Of a stretch of 64,000 nt of DNA, positions 1 through 10,955 are shown in pieces (the first letter of the stretch is position 1; each line of letters begins with the position of its first letter). The stretch covers positions 1,984,001 to 2,048,000 of the forward strand of contig JAHDVF020000883.1 of assembly GCA_022606425.2 (NCBI GenBank), given 5' to 3'. Source of the DNA: Lepidostoma basale (Eukaryota; Arthropoda; Insecta; Trichoptera; Lepidostomatidae). The position numbers were made by a program, and so were the translations under genes. The notes below the pieces were generated by a model. The model had not been told where the DNA came from, did not search any database, and saw nothing but the letters and a program-made list of their open reading frames with translations.

Positions 1-345
1 TTTCTTATGTCTGCGTTGCGGACACGATCTCGGAGGGTTTTTCCAGTAATTGATCTTAGGACCTTCATCTCCGATGTTCTTAGTAGTCCCTTGGTTCGCA
101 CAGTGTCAGCCCGCGTCTCTACAGCGTACGTCATGATAGGTCGCACGCATGTTTTATAGATTCTGATCTTGCTGTCGATACGCATGTGCTTGTTCTTCCA
201 GACCAGATTCTTCAGGCATCCTGACACGGCAGAGGCTTTACTGACTTGTTCACGTACTTCGGTATAAAGGTCACTTTGGCTGCAGATCTCCACTCCCAAA
301 TACCTGAAACTCATCACCTGCTCCACAGGTATATCATCAACAGTC
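1..345 (-). pseudogene. LINE-D reverse-transcriptase C-terminal relic, cut by window edge
   Basis: The minus strand translates without a stop over about 113 codons. It reads the region after the RT catalytic core: RYLGVEICSQSDLY, then KASAVSGCLKNLVWKNKHMR, KIRIYKTCVRPIMTYAVETR, and the end LRSITGKTLRDRVRNADIR. This layout is typical of the segment C-terminal to the RT of non-LTR retrotransposons. The left end runs off the window. The right end stops abruptly near 345 in AT-rich DNA, as expected of a truncated copy. The same family recurs at 12.5, 16.8, 43.4, 51 and 62.4 kb. The call as a LINE is firm; the clade is not assigned. Confidence 0.85.
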
Positions 346-1254
346 AGTTAAGTAATTTGATATTATAAAATCGTCTCGGACAAATTCGATTCCTTTTTTC
401 GATATGTTCCAATTATATGCAGAATCCTTATTAAACAATCACTATCTGGCTTAAATCCACCCCATGCATTTTGTCTACCTAGCTATTTCAATAATTGGTT
501 TACTTCTCGCAGTTATTATAATGTAATAATTGTATTGTATGTTTATGAAAAAAAACGTATAAGAAACTATTTTTCACTATTTCATAGTAAAAAATAATAA
601 TTCCGTAAATAATAATTAGAAGGACGAGAACCACACGAAAGATGTGAATAGTGAATAGTGACAAAAAATATTTATTCAAACTCAATTGCAATTTTGTTTC
701 TTCAGACAATTGAAATTTCAAAAATAATGATTAACTAGTTCCAAACCGACTATCCACGACAGTAAAGATTTTTTACCCTTTAAACATGGTTCAGTGTACA
801 ATCGTAATTTTCGGGCATGCGCATCGAGTGCATTTTGAATTACTTTCGGAGAAATTCCTCTCTCGCTCTCTTGTATTCAAAATGTTAAGATACTTTTTCA
901 AGATGGATATTTAAAAAAAATGGATATGATTCAGAAAATGTCATCGCTTCATATGCAATATGTTATAACTCGCAATCTTTTCGATACACAGTAATTTACG
1001 AAGCCGGCCCTGTCCTACGGATTCTTCTTCATTACGAATGTATGCAAAAAATAATTGACATCTTCAGCAGCATACGTCAACGGAACGATGGTTCTGTTTG
1101 GTTGTTAAAATGAATTTATGGCTCGCCTCGACACATTATGCTCTCTGCATCCAGATTGAAAAAGTATGATTTAACTTGAGATTACGTTGAAAATTACAAT
1201 CAATAGTATGTTTTGCACAGCACGCATCTAATATCCAAACAGTTTTTATATAAT
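346..1254. other. AT-rich stretch, no gene seen
   Basis: The 73-codon frame at 500-721 (-) is low-complexity Leu/Ile/Phe sequence with no domain and is judged chance. No repeat of the families named here was recognised. Confidence 0.5.
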
Positions 1255-1625
1255 ACCAAGAGCAAGAGCAGACACTATCAGAACCAAACATCTCCTAAGA
1301 GTAGCAGAAATGTTAAAATTGTGACCTATCGTGGGAAGAACCTTTAGAGATAGGACACCTAATGAAGAATTCGCAGATCCTGCTCAATTGATGACATAGT
1401 GAGATGGAAAAGGCAAAGACGACAATTTTTGAGGGACAGGATGGATCCAGCGATGATTCATGTGACGCACGAGACTCCAAAGGGCTGTTGACCACCAGGA
1501 CGATCATTAAAGAGATGGAGAGAAGGCTGGTTATCTTCATCACAGAAAGAAAGTTGATATCCTGCATTAAACAGATCGCGAGATTTCCAATAAGAAGAAT
1601 AAATTTTAATATAATGCTGATATGA
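1255..1625 (+). pseudogene. LINE-D tail relic, decayed
   Basis: Pieces of the LINE-D tail can be followed on the plus strand: RADTIRTKHLLRVAEM, then a stop, then IVGRTFRDR, then text matching the Trp-Arg-rich segment, and finally SLKRWREGW near 1505-1530. Frames shift at least twice and stops interrupt. The 73- and 150-codon frames drawn across this place are by-products of the relic. Confidence 0.65.
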
Positions 1626-2034
1626 GAAAATATTTCAAGGCGGATGAACGATGAAAATATTGGAAGAACATAATAACAATATAGACACATGAAGAGAATA
1701 ATTGAAAAACAATTGAGAGTACAGTAGACTCCTGTTTTATCGAAGTGGTCAGGAAAAAATCTCAATAAAAAAACCGCAGATTATAACGTAAAAAAGTCAT
1801 ATTTTAGTATTATGCGAAGGGTGTGAAATTTTCACTACAGATGGTGAATTTATTGCAATAATTGCACAAAAATTCAAACACATTGTTCCAAAATATATAA
1901 ATTAACAGAAAACAACAGAATAATTGCATAAAAATTGTTTTAATCAGTGATAAATAAGAGTATTTCGTTAACATATAATACTTTTGGCTGAAATACTACT
2001 ACAAATATTATAAAAAGTGCGAATGAACCTGTAA

Positions 2035-2235
2035 CGACCAAAAGAATGAAAGGGTCATTAAGATGGTTTGGAAACACGAATGAATGAATGAAGAAAGGAA
2101 TGAAAAAAAATATATGTTAACGACGTAAACAGCCCTAGAAATAGAGGAAGACCGAGAAAAACGTGGCACGATCAAATCAATTAAATATTATATGTCGGCC
2201 ACGTGAGGAGTCTTAATTTAACATAACCCTTAAAT
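2035..2235 (+). pseudogene. LINE-A tail relic, decayed
   Basis: Plus-strand fragments of the LINE-A tail: KGSLRWFG at about 2055, then NRGRPRKTWHDQIN at about 2139-2180, then a match to the VGHVRS segment at 2192-2210. Stops and frameshifts interrupt it. Confidence 0.7.
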
Positions 2236-2304
2236 TAACTTTTTGTCTACTGACTGAAGAAGCAAAACTCGAAAGTAGAATTTTGTTTCGAATCCCAGTC
2301 AATA

Positions 2305-2365
2305 GTAACTAATAATCTAACTAATCATCACGTCGTCTCTCCGAAGAGGTAAGTAGAGAATACAT
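2305..2365 (-). repeat. LINE-A/SINE-2 3' terminus fragment
   Basis: The block 2309-2360 is the reverse complement of the 3' end shared by LINE-A and SINE-2 (CTACCTCTTCGGAGAGACG followed by TGATGATTAG). It faces opposite to the LINE-A relic just upstream, so it is a separate insertion or an inversion. Confidence 0.6.
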
Positions 2366-2850
2366 TTTTTCTGACATTTTTTCTATAATTATTTAAAGTT
2401 TATTTTTTCAGTAAAAATAATAAATAATCACGTAACTGTTTTTAATTACACTTTTCATTTTATACGTTCAGGACTAGTTTCTTCTGGTTAGGACACCATT
2501 AACTGAGCTGAAAATCATTGTTTAATGTTTAATAAATATTTATCATGACATTTGGTTAAGAGATCGCTATATAAAAGGCATCTGATTTAAAATGGAGACG
2601 CAAAAGATTACTCAAAAAACGATTGTTTATATATAGATGCATTAAATGAGTTTTTATTTCTTTGTTCGAATTTCATAGAAGATTTTGTTATTATTAGGTT
2701 GTATGATAATCTAAAACCAAGGCTAAATTAATGGTATTTAAATTTATTATACAATCTCCTTTACGGGCAGAAAATAGTTCATAATTATGAAGAAGGAAAG
2801 TCCCTTGGATAAGGAGTCAAGCGTTCTGTCTCTATGATCGTTTCTCGATA

Positions 2851-2884
2851 TTTCAGCTTTATTGCACGTGCAATAAAGCTGAAA
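2851..2884. repeat. Perfect 34-bp palindrome
   Basis: Positions 2851-2867 and 2868-2884 are exact reverse complements with no spacer (arm begins TTTCAGCTTTATTGC). The flanks (2842-2850 and 2885-2895) are only partly complementary. Nothing else in the 2366-3160 interval was recognised. Confidence 0.9.
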
Positions 2885-3164
2885 GTATTTCGACCGGTGG
2901 GAACCAGAAAAACAAATGATTATTACCTGTTTATTTGTTGTAAAGATATTTTGTTAATATTTAATTAATTTTAAATACATTAACACTGTTAAATCTACTT
3001 TTATCGTTATATATTTACCTAACAGTTACATATTTACGTAAGTTATATATTTATACCTAAGAATGGAGGAGGTTACTTCCAAAACATGTTGTGTAGAATT
3101 ATTTTATTCTGTAAAATCGTTTAAGACATACAAATGGATTAAACAGTTTTAATAAGTTATAGTT

Positions 3165-3365
3165 TCTTAAAAAATGATGTTGAACTCCATATTAAATAAT
3201 GAATATGAATGTAAACGTCCGTCTTTAATTTTAATTTTAGATGGAATGACATGTTTCGCCTTTCTAAGAGAACAAGAATTACATTTTATAACGCCTTAGA
3301 AGGGCGAAACATATCATTCCATCTTAAATATAATAAAACTCCTAGAAGACAGACGTTTAAGTGTT
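3165..3365. repeat. F1 foldback element
   Basis: Two inverted arms of about 80 bp flank a short centre. The outer arm contains AACTCCATATTAAATAAT and its partner lies at the other end in reverse. The inner arm reads CATGTTTCGCC on the left and GGGCGAAACATATC on the right (3302-3315). The right arm has the F1 version of the hammerhead-like centre: GCC-UUAGAA-GGC followed by GAAAC. It is one of about ten F1 copies here. Confidence 0.8.
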
Positions 3366-3765
3366 TATAATCCTATTCCAAATTACAGTGGAATTTCACA
3401 GTGTTGACCTTCAATAAAGTAGAAAAGTCTTTATTAGTGTTAATTTTTCTTCTTGTTGTTCCTCTCCTATATGAGGTTTGACAACATCGGTTTTATTTCT
3501 ACCCTTGATACAGCAGCTCTAAACAGGGAAATCGTGCTGCAACTGAACCATTCTAAGGTTTTCTAGCAAGGATTTTCTTCTTCTCCCGACACTTCGTTAC
3601 CAAATTAAATCAGACTTTACAAACAATCTAAAATTTTAAGGCATCTATTCAGTACAGGTTAAATATCATATAATATATACAATATGAGAGAATATATACA
3701 ATATTGCAGCAACGCATGAGAGATGGTTCGCCATTAGGAAGACAAGATACTCTCTAAAATCAATA

Positions 3766-3990
3766 TATTTATTGTTTCTTGAACAATGATGTAAAACTCC
3801 ATATTGAATTATTATTATGTATGAAAAAACGATAGTTTTCAAGGAGTTTTATTGTAATATGTATGTATGACATGTTACGCCCTTCTAAGGCATTATAAAA
3901 TGTTGATAGTGCCTTAGTAGGGCGAAACATAAATACATAAATATTATAATAAAACTCCTTGAAAACTATTATTTTTTCATACATATTAAT
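3766..3990. repeat. F1 foldback element
   Basis: The left arm starts with the F1 end (TTGTTTCTTGAACAATGATG, 3772-3791). It runs through AACTCCATATTGAA to CATGTTACGCCCTTCTAAGG at 3871-3890. The right arm repeats this in reverse from about 3910. The centre reads GUUGAUAGUGCC on the right arm, so the hammerhead-like core is degenerate. Confidence 0.8.
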
Positions 3991-4189
3991 GCTCTAAAAT
4001 CAAGATTATTTGTCTTCTGAACGTATTTTTACTAATATGAAAGACGTCGATATCCGAGGAGACTGCGTTAAGCAGACAGAGGATGTTAATTTTATCTTGG
4101 ACAATCAATTGAAGCGTTAATTAACGTTTGTAATAACAACGAAAAATTTTTAAAAAAAATTAGTTTGTATTTTTTACTCTTTGTTGCAG

Positions 4190-4680
4190 GCTGATACGAT
4201 TCGGATACGATTTGGAATACGATTTGGTCTACTCATACTCGGTAATTTTCCATACAACGTTCGGAGTATCCTTGTCCGTGTATCTGACGGGCCATTTCCA
4301 ATTGATGAAATATAAATCAATGACCTTTTGTTTTATGCGGTCCTCGGGCATAGCTGCTCGCACCAGAAACCACTTTCATATTATCATTCGTGGTATTGTT
4401 ATGGTAATTGGTACGTTTTTACGTATAATATTGCCCGTCCGATAAGATGAGATTTTATTCCGAGCGTACATTACGCGGTCTCCGCTGGGAGAGATGTCTT
4501 TGATAATGGGGAGCGGAGATCATTAGGCGATGATACTGTCATGTCTACCTCTATAGAATGATGGATTTTTTTGTTTCGCTGGGCCGAGTAATACGGTTGT
4601 ATTTGTTGATGATGTCTGGATGATAGCATGTTTCTAAAGAAACTGACATGAGATACATCATGCATTAGTTTGGCCGTTTT
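4190..4680. other. GC-richer unique block, no gene recognised
   Basis: Base composition rises above the surrounding AT-rich DNA and no repeat family matches. A 77-codon frame (4212-4445, +) is open but matches no known protein. At 4319-4330 the sequence AATGACCTTTTG holds one possible nuclear-receptor half-site, which is weak evidence alone. Confidence 0.3.
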
Positions 4681-4889
4681 TCATTTTAGCCACTCGCTCA
4701 TTAATTTACTAATCGGTTTTATTTTATTACAATTTATTAGTACTCCTTAATTTATATGGTCCTAAGCTGCACTATCGATTTTCTTTTAAAAAAATCATCG
4801 TATATATACGACTCTTGGATGAGCAATCTTTACCAGTTCAAATCGATTACGAATATATTTTAATATTTTTTTTATCCCTATTCCACTCA

Positions 4890-5245
4890 TTATTACATAC
4901 AAATATGAACCTGAGAGCTATTAAGTCTAAGCTGAATTTTTGTGGTATCAAACCAGGTCATGAAGTCCTCATTTACCCTAAAACTGTCAGTGCTTCCTTC
5001 GTAGAGAGAAGCAACCACCCATATCAGTTTTGTGCTCATTCCGTATTCGGACAAGATTGACCACAGTTTATCTCTGTTCACTCGATCATAGGCTTTTTGC
5101 AAAACGACAAACGCACAGAAAAGCTTACGCCTATTGGTCATCAACTTCTTAGCAATATATGATATGATACTATCTTGTAAATTTCTACCCTTCGAGCAGC
5201 TGTTGAGGAGCTTTCCAGTATCGGAAAAATTTTGCAAATTTTCCC
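4890..5245 (-). pseudogene. LINE reverse-transcriptase core fragment (RT motif A region)
   Basis: A 114-codon open stretch on the minus strand contains CAFVVLQKAYDRVNRDKLW, the motif A region of a non-LTR reverse transcriptase, then LSEYGMSTKLIWVVASLYEG. In active relatives the residue two after Phe in this motif is the metal-binding Asp; here it is Val, so the fragment is catalytically dead even before truncation. The wording fits the RT that normally precedes the LINE-A tail, but the link to LINE-A is inferred. Confidence 0.8.
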
Positions 5246-5479
5246 TACTCTAATATTGTTAATTAGAAGCTAAACAGTTGATGAAATTCGAAGTTTTAGC
5301 ATATTTCGTGGCAATTATAATAAATAAATCGATTTGCTTTGAAATTACTAAATGATAATGCACATTATCAAATGACAGTGCACATATTATTATATTATAT
5401 AATGAAGCGTTTAACATTTCAAGAAAATTGATAATACTCAAGCAAAGCAGAACATTTCCCTCTCATATGTGTTTTCATT

Positions 5480-5530
5480 ATAAAAAATACAAAATATGGA
5501 GTTTCGTTGTTCAAGAAACAATAGACTTTT
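5480..5530 (+). repeat. F1 terminal fragment
   Basis: AATATGGAGTTTCGTTGTTC followed by AAGAAACAATAGAC is the outer end of the F1 foldback without its partner arm. Confidence 0.6.
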
Positions 5531-5939
5531 GGACTGGACTTTTTGTATATTTTTAATATTTAAATTTTATAAAAAATAAATGTAAACGTTTGAATGTACG
5601 AGTATGTTAATAAAAATGCTCAAGTGCTTTATATAACAAAAAAGAATAACACTATATGTATTTGAGAGTAGAGCTTGAACAGGTAACATACTATTAAATC
5701 AAATTATCCCACACTTCTCGAATTAAACGCTACATTAATCAACAATTTATTAACAAGGTGATAAGCTCTTTGGCATCTTCCGAAACTTGAATTAGACGTC
5801 ATACTTTTAATATAATATACAAGAATCATTTCTTTATGCCTGTTAAGCACATACTTCAGCCGTGGGAAGTGGAAAGTGTGGTTATTGTTGGTAGGAATAA
5901 ACACGTTGAATGTGTTTAAAAACTATATAGGGGTATACA

Positions 5940-6085
5940 AACTAACTAACTAACCATCACGCCGTTTCGCCGAAAGGGTAGGCAGAAAGAATAGACTGTC
6001 ACACTTTTACTGATGCGGCACTCCATCCTTCTCTTTTCGCCCCGCGGGAGACGCGGTATAATGGGTTGCGAACCTCATCGCCACA
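5940..6085 (-). repeat. SINE-2 copy
   Basis: Read on the minus strand it starts near TGGCGATGAGGTTCGCAACC. It runs through CGTCTCCCGCGGGGCGAAAA and AGTGCCGCATCAGTAAAAG, and ends with the LINE-A-like tail CTACCCTTTCGGCGAAACGG and (GTTA)n at 5940-5953. GGTTCGCAACC near the 5' end resembles a Pol III B box. It is about 145 bp. Confidence 0.8.
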
Positions 6086-6174
6086 TATAGGGGTATGAGA
6101 ACGATAATCTCTTCACAATAACTTAAATACGGAGTATCATAGAACATGATATCTTAATATGAAATTCAAAGATT

Positions 6175-6330
6175 TTTTCTTTTATTATATATTCGCCATA
6201 ACTTTGTGTTGCGGATTAAAGTTAGTGTAAACAACATTAACTTAATTGAAAATTTAAATCAAAATTTAAAACATGTTTCAGACACAGAAGACCTACATCT
6301 ATGTTGTATTTTTTTAATGTGCATACAAAA
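6175..6330 (-). repeat. F2 arm with degraded hammerhead-like centre
   Basis: The left part (ATAACTTTGTGTTGCGG, 6199-6215) is the outer arm of F2. Positions 6270-6312, read on the minus strand, give AGGTCTTCTGTGTCTGAAAC then ATGTTT. This aligns with the F2 hammerhead-like motif at 53.7 kb but the CUGAUGA core is lost. Confidence 0.55.
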
Positions 6331-6786
6331 TAAATAAGGGCTTTTGTGTTCGAAACATGTATGTATTTTTTACTAAGTAATAAACATTATTCAATTTTCT
6401 ACTTGTTTCTCTTTTCTTTCTGTTTTATTAAGGAATGTGTCTTGGCATTTGTCGGCGTCTGTTTTTGGGTGGTCATCCTAGAGGTCAGCTGTCCGTTTGT
6501 ACTTTATTTGCCGCTTTGCTTATCACTCTTTCAAAATTTTTCTCTAGTAACGTCTTCTTAGTTTTCTTAGACGTCGCAAATCTCGCTTATTTCAAAATTT
6601 CTCAAATCTTAGTATCGTAGTGTTGTTCCCGCAATGCAATGGAGAGTATTCATTTATGCGGTTCTTATGAGACTTTTTATACTAGTGATATCAACTCTCG
6701 TCTCCATGCCATATGTTATAGATCTTCTTCTATAATAATTTTTCTTATAATTTTATCAGTTTCATCGGCCATATATACTCGTATAA

Positions 6787-6931
6787 AACTAACTAACTGA
6801 CCATCACGCCGTCTCGCCGAAGGAGTAGGCATAAAGAATGGACTGCCACACTTTAACCTATGCGACACTCCATCCTTATATTTTGCCCCCGCGCCCGACG
6901 CGGTGTGTTGGGTTGCGAACCTCATCGCCAC
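6787..6931 (-). repeat. SINE-2 copy
   Basis: Same layout as the copy at 5940, from the (GTTA)n tail at 6787-6799 to TGGCGATGAGGTTCGCAACC at the minus-strand 5' end. The tail hairpin has changed to CTCCTTCGGCGAG. Confidence 0.8.
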
Positions 6932-7011
6932 AAAATGAGAATAAATATAATGGCTATACCCTTTACTTCGATTTCGCTCACTAAGAGCTATTCAACAAAA
7001 TAATAATACAC

Positions 7012-7393
7012 GATTTAATTGTATCTCAATAGGGACGAAGATGCAAATCGGAAACTGAATATGGTTGATCAAGGTGTTTACAGGACTTATGACCTGTCAT
7101 TGGTTGGGTTAAGCGCACGCTTTATTCCCCATTCCACCATTGTTTATGACCATTTATGACAATTTTTTGGAAGTTGCATATATGTTAAAGTCCTATGTCA
7201 GATTTCACATGTCAGTTTCAATGTGCCATCTATGAAGATTTTGATTACATATGTTAATCTTTTTAAGATTACTCTATATATAATCTACATACTAACGCCA
7301 TCTATGGAGATTTATGTTTATTAAGCATTATCTTGATCAACCATATTCAGTTTCCAATTTGTATCTTCGTCTCTATTGAGATACAATTAAATC
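7012..7393. mobile_element. F3 element with long terminal inverted repeats (MITE-like)
   Basis: The ends are inverted copies of about 60 bp: the left starts GATTTAATTGTATCTCAATA and the right ends GAGATACAATTAAATC. Inside each is ACTGAATATGGTTGATCAAG or its reverse. No open frame codes for a transposase. Another copy at 40.9 kb and fragments at 13.3 and 21.9 kb share the interior (GGTTGGGTTAAGCGCACGC), which shows dispersal. No clear target-site duplication was seen. Confidence 0.8.
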
Positions 7394-7504
7394 ATGAATT
7401 AATAACCCACGGTGGGTGAAATCCAGTATTCGTATACAAGTATAAGTATACATTCACAAAAAATAAAATAACAATAATTGTAAAATACGTTTGATAACTT
7501 ATAA

Positions 7505-8075
7505 TTAGTTATGACTTATTCTTCTTCTTCTTCGATGGCCATACAGCCCATATCGAGCCTTATCCTCCAGTATTCTTCACCTCTAACTCCACCTGTCCTC
7601 CGCTTCGACCCTCCAATCTGACACTCGTAACAATTTCGCCCCATCTCTCCCAACTTCATCCTCCCATCGCAGCCTTGGTCATCCAATTGGTCTTCTACCA
7701 CCTAGGTGCTATTCCAGCAATCTTTTTTGGGTTTGCGATGACCTCAGTCTATTCAGTCTGACCTGTGTGGAGAGACTGGGAGCTTTGTAAATATAGTACA
7801 GCTCGTCATTATGCCACACTCTCCAGCCTTCACCATCATTAACAGGTTCCAGAGTTCTGAGCAGCACCCTTCTCTCAAAAATATTCAGTCGCTCTGCAGA
7901 TTGCACTGTCTATATTGCATTGCAATACCCATAGGTCACTACTGTTTGGATGATTGTTTTATAGATGATGATTTTGATTTTCCAGTATATGTTTCTTGAT
8001 TTGAGCACTGGTAGTATAGAGAAAAATGTTTTGTCGCCAATTGTGATTCTTCTTTCGATTTCCTTGTGATCTTCG
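7505..8075 (-). pseudogene. LINE-C tail relic
   Basis: On the minus strand the text runs from IKIIIYKTIIQTVVTYGYC, then QSAERLNIFERRVLLRTLEP, RVWHNDELYYIYKAPSLSTQ, RLNRLRSSQTQKRLLE, to a Gly-Arg-Arg-Pro stretch and RLRWEDEVGRDG. It ends in the GAA-rich tract at 7508-7525. This is the C-terminal part of a non-LTR polyprotein, broken by several stops and frame changes. The family is seen only once here. Confidence 0.75.
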
Positions 8076-8149
8076 TTTTCTTATACTTAGTTATAAAGTA
8101 AAATTAAACAGTTAATAATGTTAAAGTCTCATAGTGATTCGGCCAAAAC

Positions 8150-8640
8150 AATGGAAATATATATTTTTTGGAAGCGAAGCATGGAACTGGCAGAAGAAAG
8201 ATGAGAGCAGAATAAATGCGGTAGAGATGAGGTCCCTAAGACGTATGTGTGGTAGAACGATGTACGACAGAATCTCAAATGCTGATATTAGGAAGGAGTG
8301 TAGAGCGAAAGAAGGTATTATGAACAAAATTATGAAAAGTTCGCTTCGTTGGTTCGGACATATGGAGCGCATGGGTGAAGAAAGAATGGTTAAAAAAGTA
8401 TACGTTAACAATGTAAATGGAGTAAGGAGTCGAGGTAGACCGAGGAAAACATGGCATGACCAAATTTATCAAATATTAAAAGTTGGTCATGTCAGAAGCC
8501 GGAAGAATCGACGTGCGTGTATGACTCGATGTATGAATGTGGAGGAAGCTAGAGAGGTGCGCCAGGATAGAGTAGTGTGGCGGTCCATTCTCTCTGCCTA
8601 CCCCTGCGGGGAAACGGCGTGATGGTTTGTTGTTGTTGTT
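8150..8640 (+). pseudogene. LINE-A C-terminal fragment, open for 150 codons
   Basis: The longest well-preserved LINE-A tail on the plus strand. GSEAWNWQKKDESRINAVEM is followed by RSLRRMCGRTMYDRISNADI, SLRWFGHMERMGEERMVKKV, SRGRPRKTWHDQIYQIL, ACMTRCMNVEEAREV and WRSILSAYPCGETA, then a stop at 8620-8622. The open frame starts at 8134 in unrelated DNA, so its Met is fortuitous; LINE sequence starts near 8168. The 3' end is (GTT)n rather than (GTTA)n, like the 60.6 kb copy. It is 5'-truncated, without RT or endonuclease. Confidence 0.85.
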
Positions 8641-9429
8641 TATAATTTTTTAATCATTCAAAAAAAATACATATTATACGAAGTACATTCATTTGAGGAT
8701 ATAAGTATTAACATCTTGCACTTGTAAAAATAGTCTTTATTATTCCACTTAATATAAGTATACTGTTTTTTTTTTCATAAATTAAAATGGAACATTTTTT
8801 TTTTTTTTTTTAAAAGACTAACACCGAAGATTTAAATCAATGATATTAGAATTTATTTTACAATTTTCAATTTAGTGGACGATCATCTAAAGAGTAATAA
8901 TTCACAGCCCCTTATTAGAAGTAGTTTACTAAAACTTAATATTGGCTATAAAAGTAACGATACAGATACTTAATTTCGCCATCTCAGCTCCCTCATATAA
9001 TTTTACTAATGCAGGAAACATGCTAATGAAGTATCTAGCTTTCAAGTTTGCCGTTTCACACTTTTTATCGGCCATTTTCATTGTAATAGGCGTGAAAAAA
9101 TCAGGAAGTTACTGAATGTAGAAATACGCTACGTATGGGTAATGTGTAGTGATGGGATGTTCAATTTTAATAATTTCAAATTCGATATTTTTGATGATTA
9201 ACACTTTTTAATCCACTTTCTTCTGAAATGCGATAATTACGTATTTTTTTTAATGTGCATAATCGTTTTGTTTTAATAATTTAACTTACACTTCCATTGA
9301 CCAAATAAAAAGCTCGTACATTGTTACATTATTTATATATTTTTTATATGCGAAGTAAAAGATAAATTATAATTATTTAATAATTGTCTTTAAAAAATAT
9401 TCGAAGAGAGTCAATTAGTTAAGTCCGTT
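8641..9429. other. AT-rich stretch, no gene seen
   Basis: Long T/A runs at 8767-8775 and 8797-8812, and no recognised repeat or coding segment. Confidence 0.5.
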
Positions 9430-9529
9430 TTCTAGTAATCTAATTATTCTAAGGAAGTTACATATTTTTAAATGTATGAAGTACTTAATTTGTGGTGAGA
9501 CATAATAAATTAATATAACAATATTTCTT

Positions 9530-9945
9530 TTTTTATACACTTTGTATACAACACTCACATTTGTAAAAAAATATAAAAATTAAATATTAAAATATTTAAA
9601 ATATTACAAAATTGTTTACAAATATGGTCAGTTTTGACAGATGTTATAACGATTTATTTTGGACCGTTTTTGATTTTGTTATAACAAATATTATGAATAT
9701 TTTTTTTTAAAAACTGGAATAAATTTTAAATTTAATTTTAAATTTTAAATTTATTCATAATATTTGTTATAACAAAAACATAAACGTTCCAAAATAAATC
9801 ATTATAACATCTGTCAAAACTGACCATTTTTGTAAACAATTTTATAATATTTTAAATACGAGTATTTATATAATATCACTGATGAAGGGCTGGTTAGTCC
9901 GAAACATGTTTAATGTATATATATTTTTTTTAATAAATGTGAGTG
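9530..9945. repeat. F2 foldback element
   Basis: Inverted arms carry GTCAGTTTTGACAGATGTTA on the left (9628-9647) and its reverse on the right (about 9804-9823). The outer parts share ACACTCACATTTGT and its reverse. The right arm holds the hammerhead-like motif at 9873-9916. The left arm lacks it, apparently by deletion near 9588. Downstream, CAACACAAAGTTATGACG at about 9988 is a further F2 segment also found at 6.2, 24.2 and 53.4 kb. Confidence 0.85.
9873..9916 (+). ncRNA. Hammerhead-ribozyme-like motif (F2)
   Basis: Core CUGAUGA is at 9879-9885 with one extra A at 9886. Stem II is GGGCU (9887-9891) with AGUCC (9896-9900) and loop GGUU. GAAAC follows at 9901-9905. The palindrome ACAUGU (9904-9909) can form a 2-bp stem III alone or a longer stem in a dimer. 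The cleavage-site base would be U9910. Stem I is weak: five of six positions pair. All invariant core bases are present except for the extra A. Activity is untested. Confidence 0.6.
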
Positions 9946-10063
9946 TTGTATTCAAAGCATAGTAGAAATAAATATTAATCACCTACAACACAAAGTTATG
10001 ACGAAAATAGAAGAAAATAATAATTTAATTTAATATTTGTATCTTAACCACATTATATATGTT

Positions 10064-10163
10064 AACACCAACCGGGTTCGCTCCCGCTGGAGCTTCGTCA
10101 CGGTGACAGTATAAACTCTCACCCTGAAAAGCTCCGGCGGGCGCGAAACCGTTTGGTGTTTAC
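10064..10163. repeat. F4 foldback element
   Basis: Left arm AACACCAACCGGGTTCGC and right arm GCGAAACCGTTTGGTGTT are inverted. The left arm, read on the minus strand, has CACC-GUGACGA-A, a perfect 5-bp stem GCUCC/GGAGC, GAACC, then GGUG pairing with CACC. The right arm has CUGAAAA and intact GAAAC but a damaged stem II. Each arm keeps a different part of the hammerhead-like layout. Confidence 0.7.
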
Positions 10164-10306
10164 TAATTAAATGGTTCTGATACAAATATTAAAAGTGTTT
10201 TAATATTTTATTACAGATCCCTCCTTGCTAGGGCATTATAAAATGTCTCTGTAATTGATTTGTTATATCAACACCCACAAAATATTATTAAACTTCTAGA
10301 AAATAA

Positions 10307-10955
10307 CTTACTAACCATCACGCCGTCTCAGGCAGAAAGAATGGACTGCTACACCTTTCTTTCCTGACATATTTCTTTCGCTTCCTCAACATTCATACAT
10401 CGTGTCATGCACGCGCGTCGATTTCTCTGACTCCTCACATGGCCGACATTCAATATTTGATTTATTTGATCGTGCCACGTTTTCCTCGGTCTTCCTCTAT
10501 TTCTGGTCCCATTTACATCATTAACATGTAATTTTTTTACCATTCTTTCTTCATTCATTCTTTCCATATGTCCAAACCATCTTAATGATCCTTTCATTAT
10601 CTTGTTCATGACACCATCATTCGCACCGCATTCACTTCTTATATTTTCATTCGACACTCTATCATACACAGAGTATCCACACATTCGTCTAAGAGATCTC
10701 ATTTCTACTGCATTTATTCTACTTTCATCCTTCTTTGCCAGTTCCATGCTTCGCTTCCATACATAAGGGTCGGTAGAAGAACACCATTGTGCACTGCCAT
10801 TCTAGCTTTTTTGGATAGGTTTTTGTTTGCGATGACAACTTTAAGTGCACCATTCACTTTGTTGCCTGCCCCAACCCTTCTTTCAATATCCCTCTCCACT
10901 CTCCCATCTCTTGTAAACATACTACCTAAATACACAAACTCAACTACTTAGAAAA
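10307..10955 (-). pseudogene. LINE-A C-terminal relic, one frameshift
   Basis: Two overlapping minus-strand frames together give YLGSMFTRDGRVERDIERRV, LPTLMYGSEAWNWQ, then after a frameshift near 10730-10745 SRINAVEMRSLRRMCGYSVY, SLRWFGHMERMNEERMVKK, NRGRPRKTWHDQINQIL and CMNVEEAKEICQERKV. The stretch is longer toward the RT side than most copies. The shared 3' end is shortened: the tail hairpin is deleted at about 10328-10332. Confidence 0.85.

Noticed and set aside
1404..1625. Overlapping frames at 1313-1765 (-) and 1404-1625 (+) as genes
   Set aside because: Both are by-products of a decayed LINE-D relic on the plus strand.
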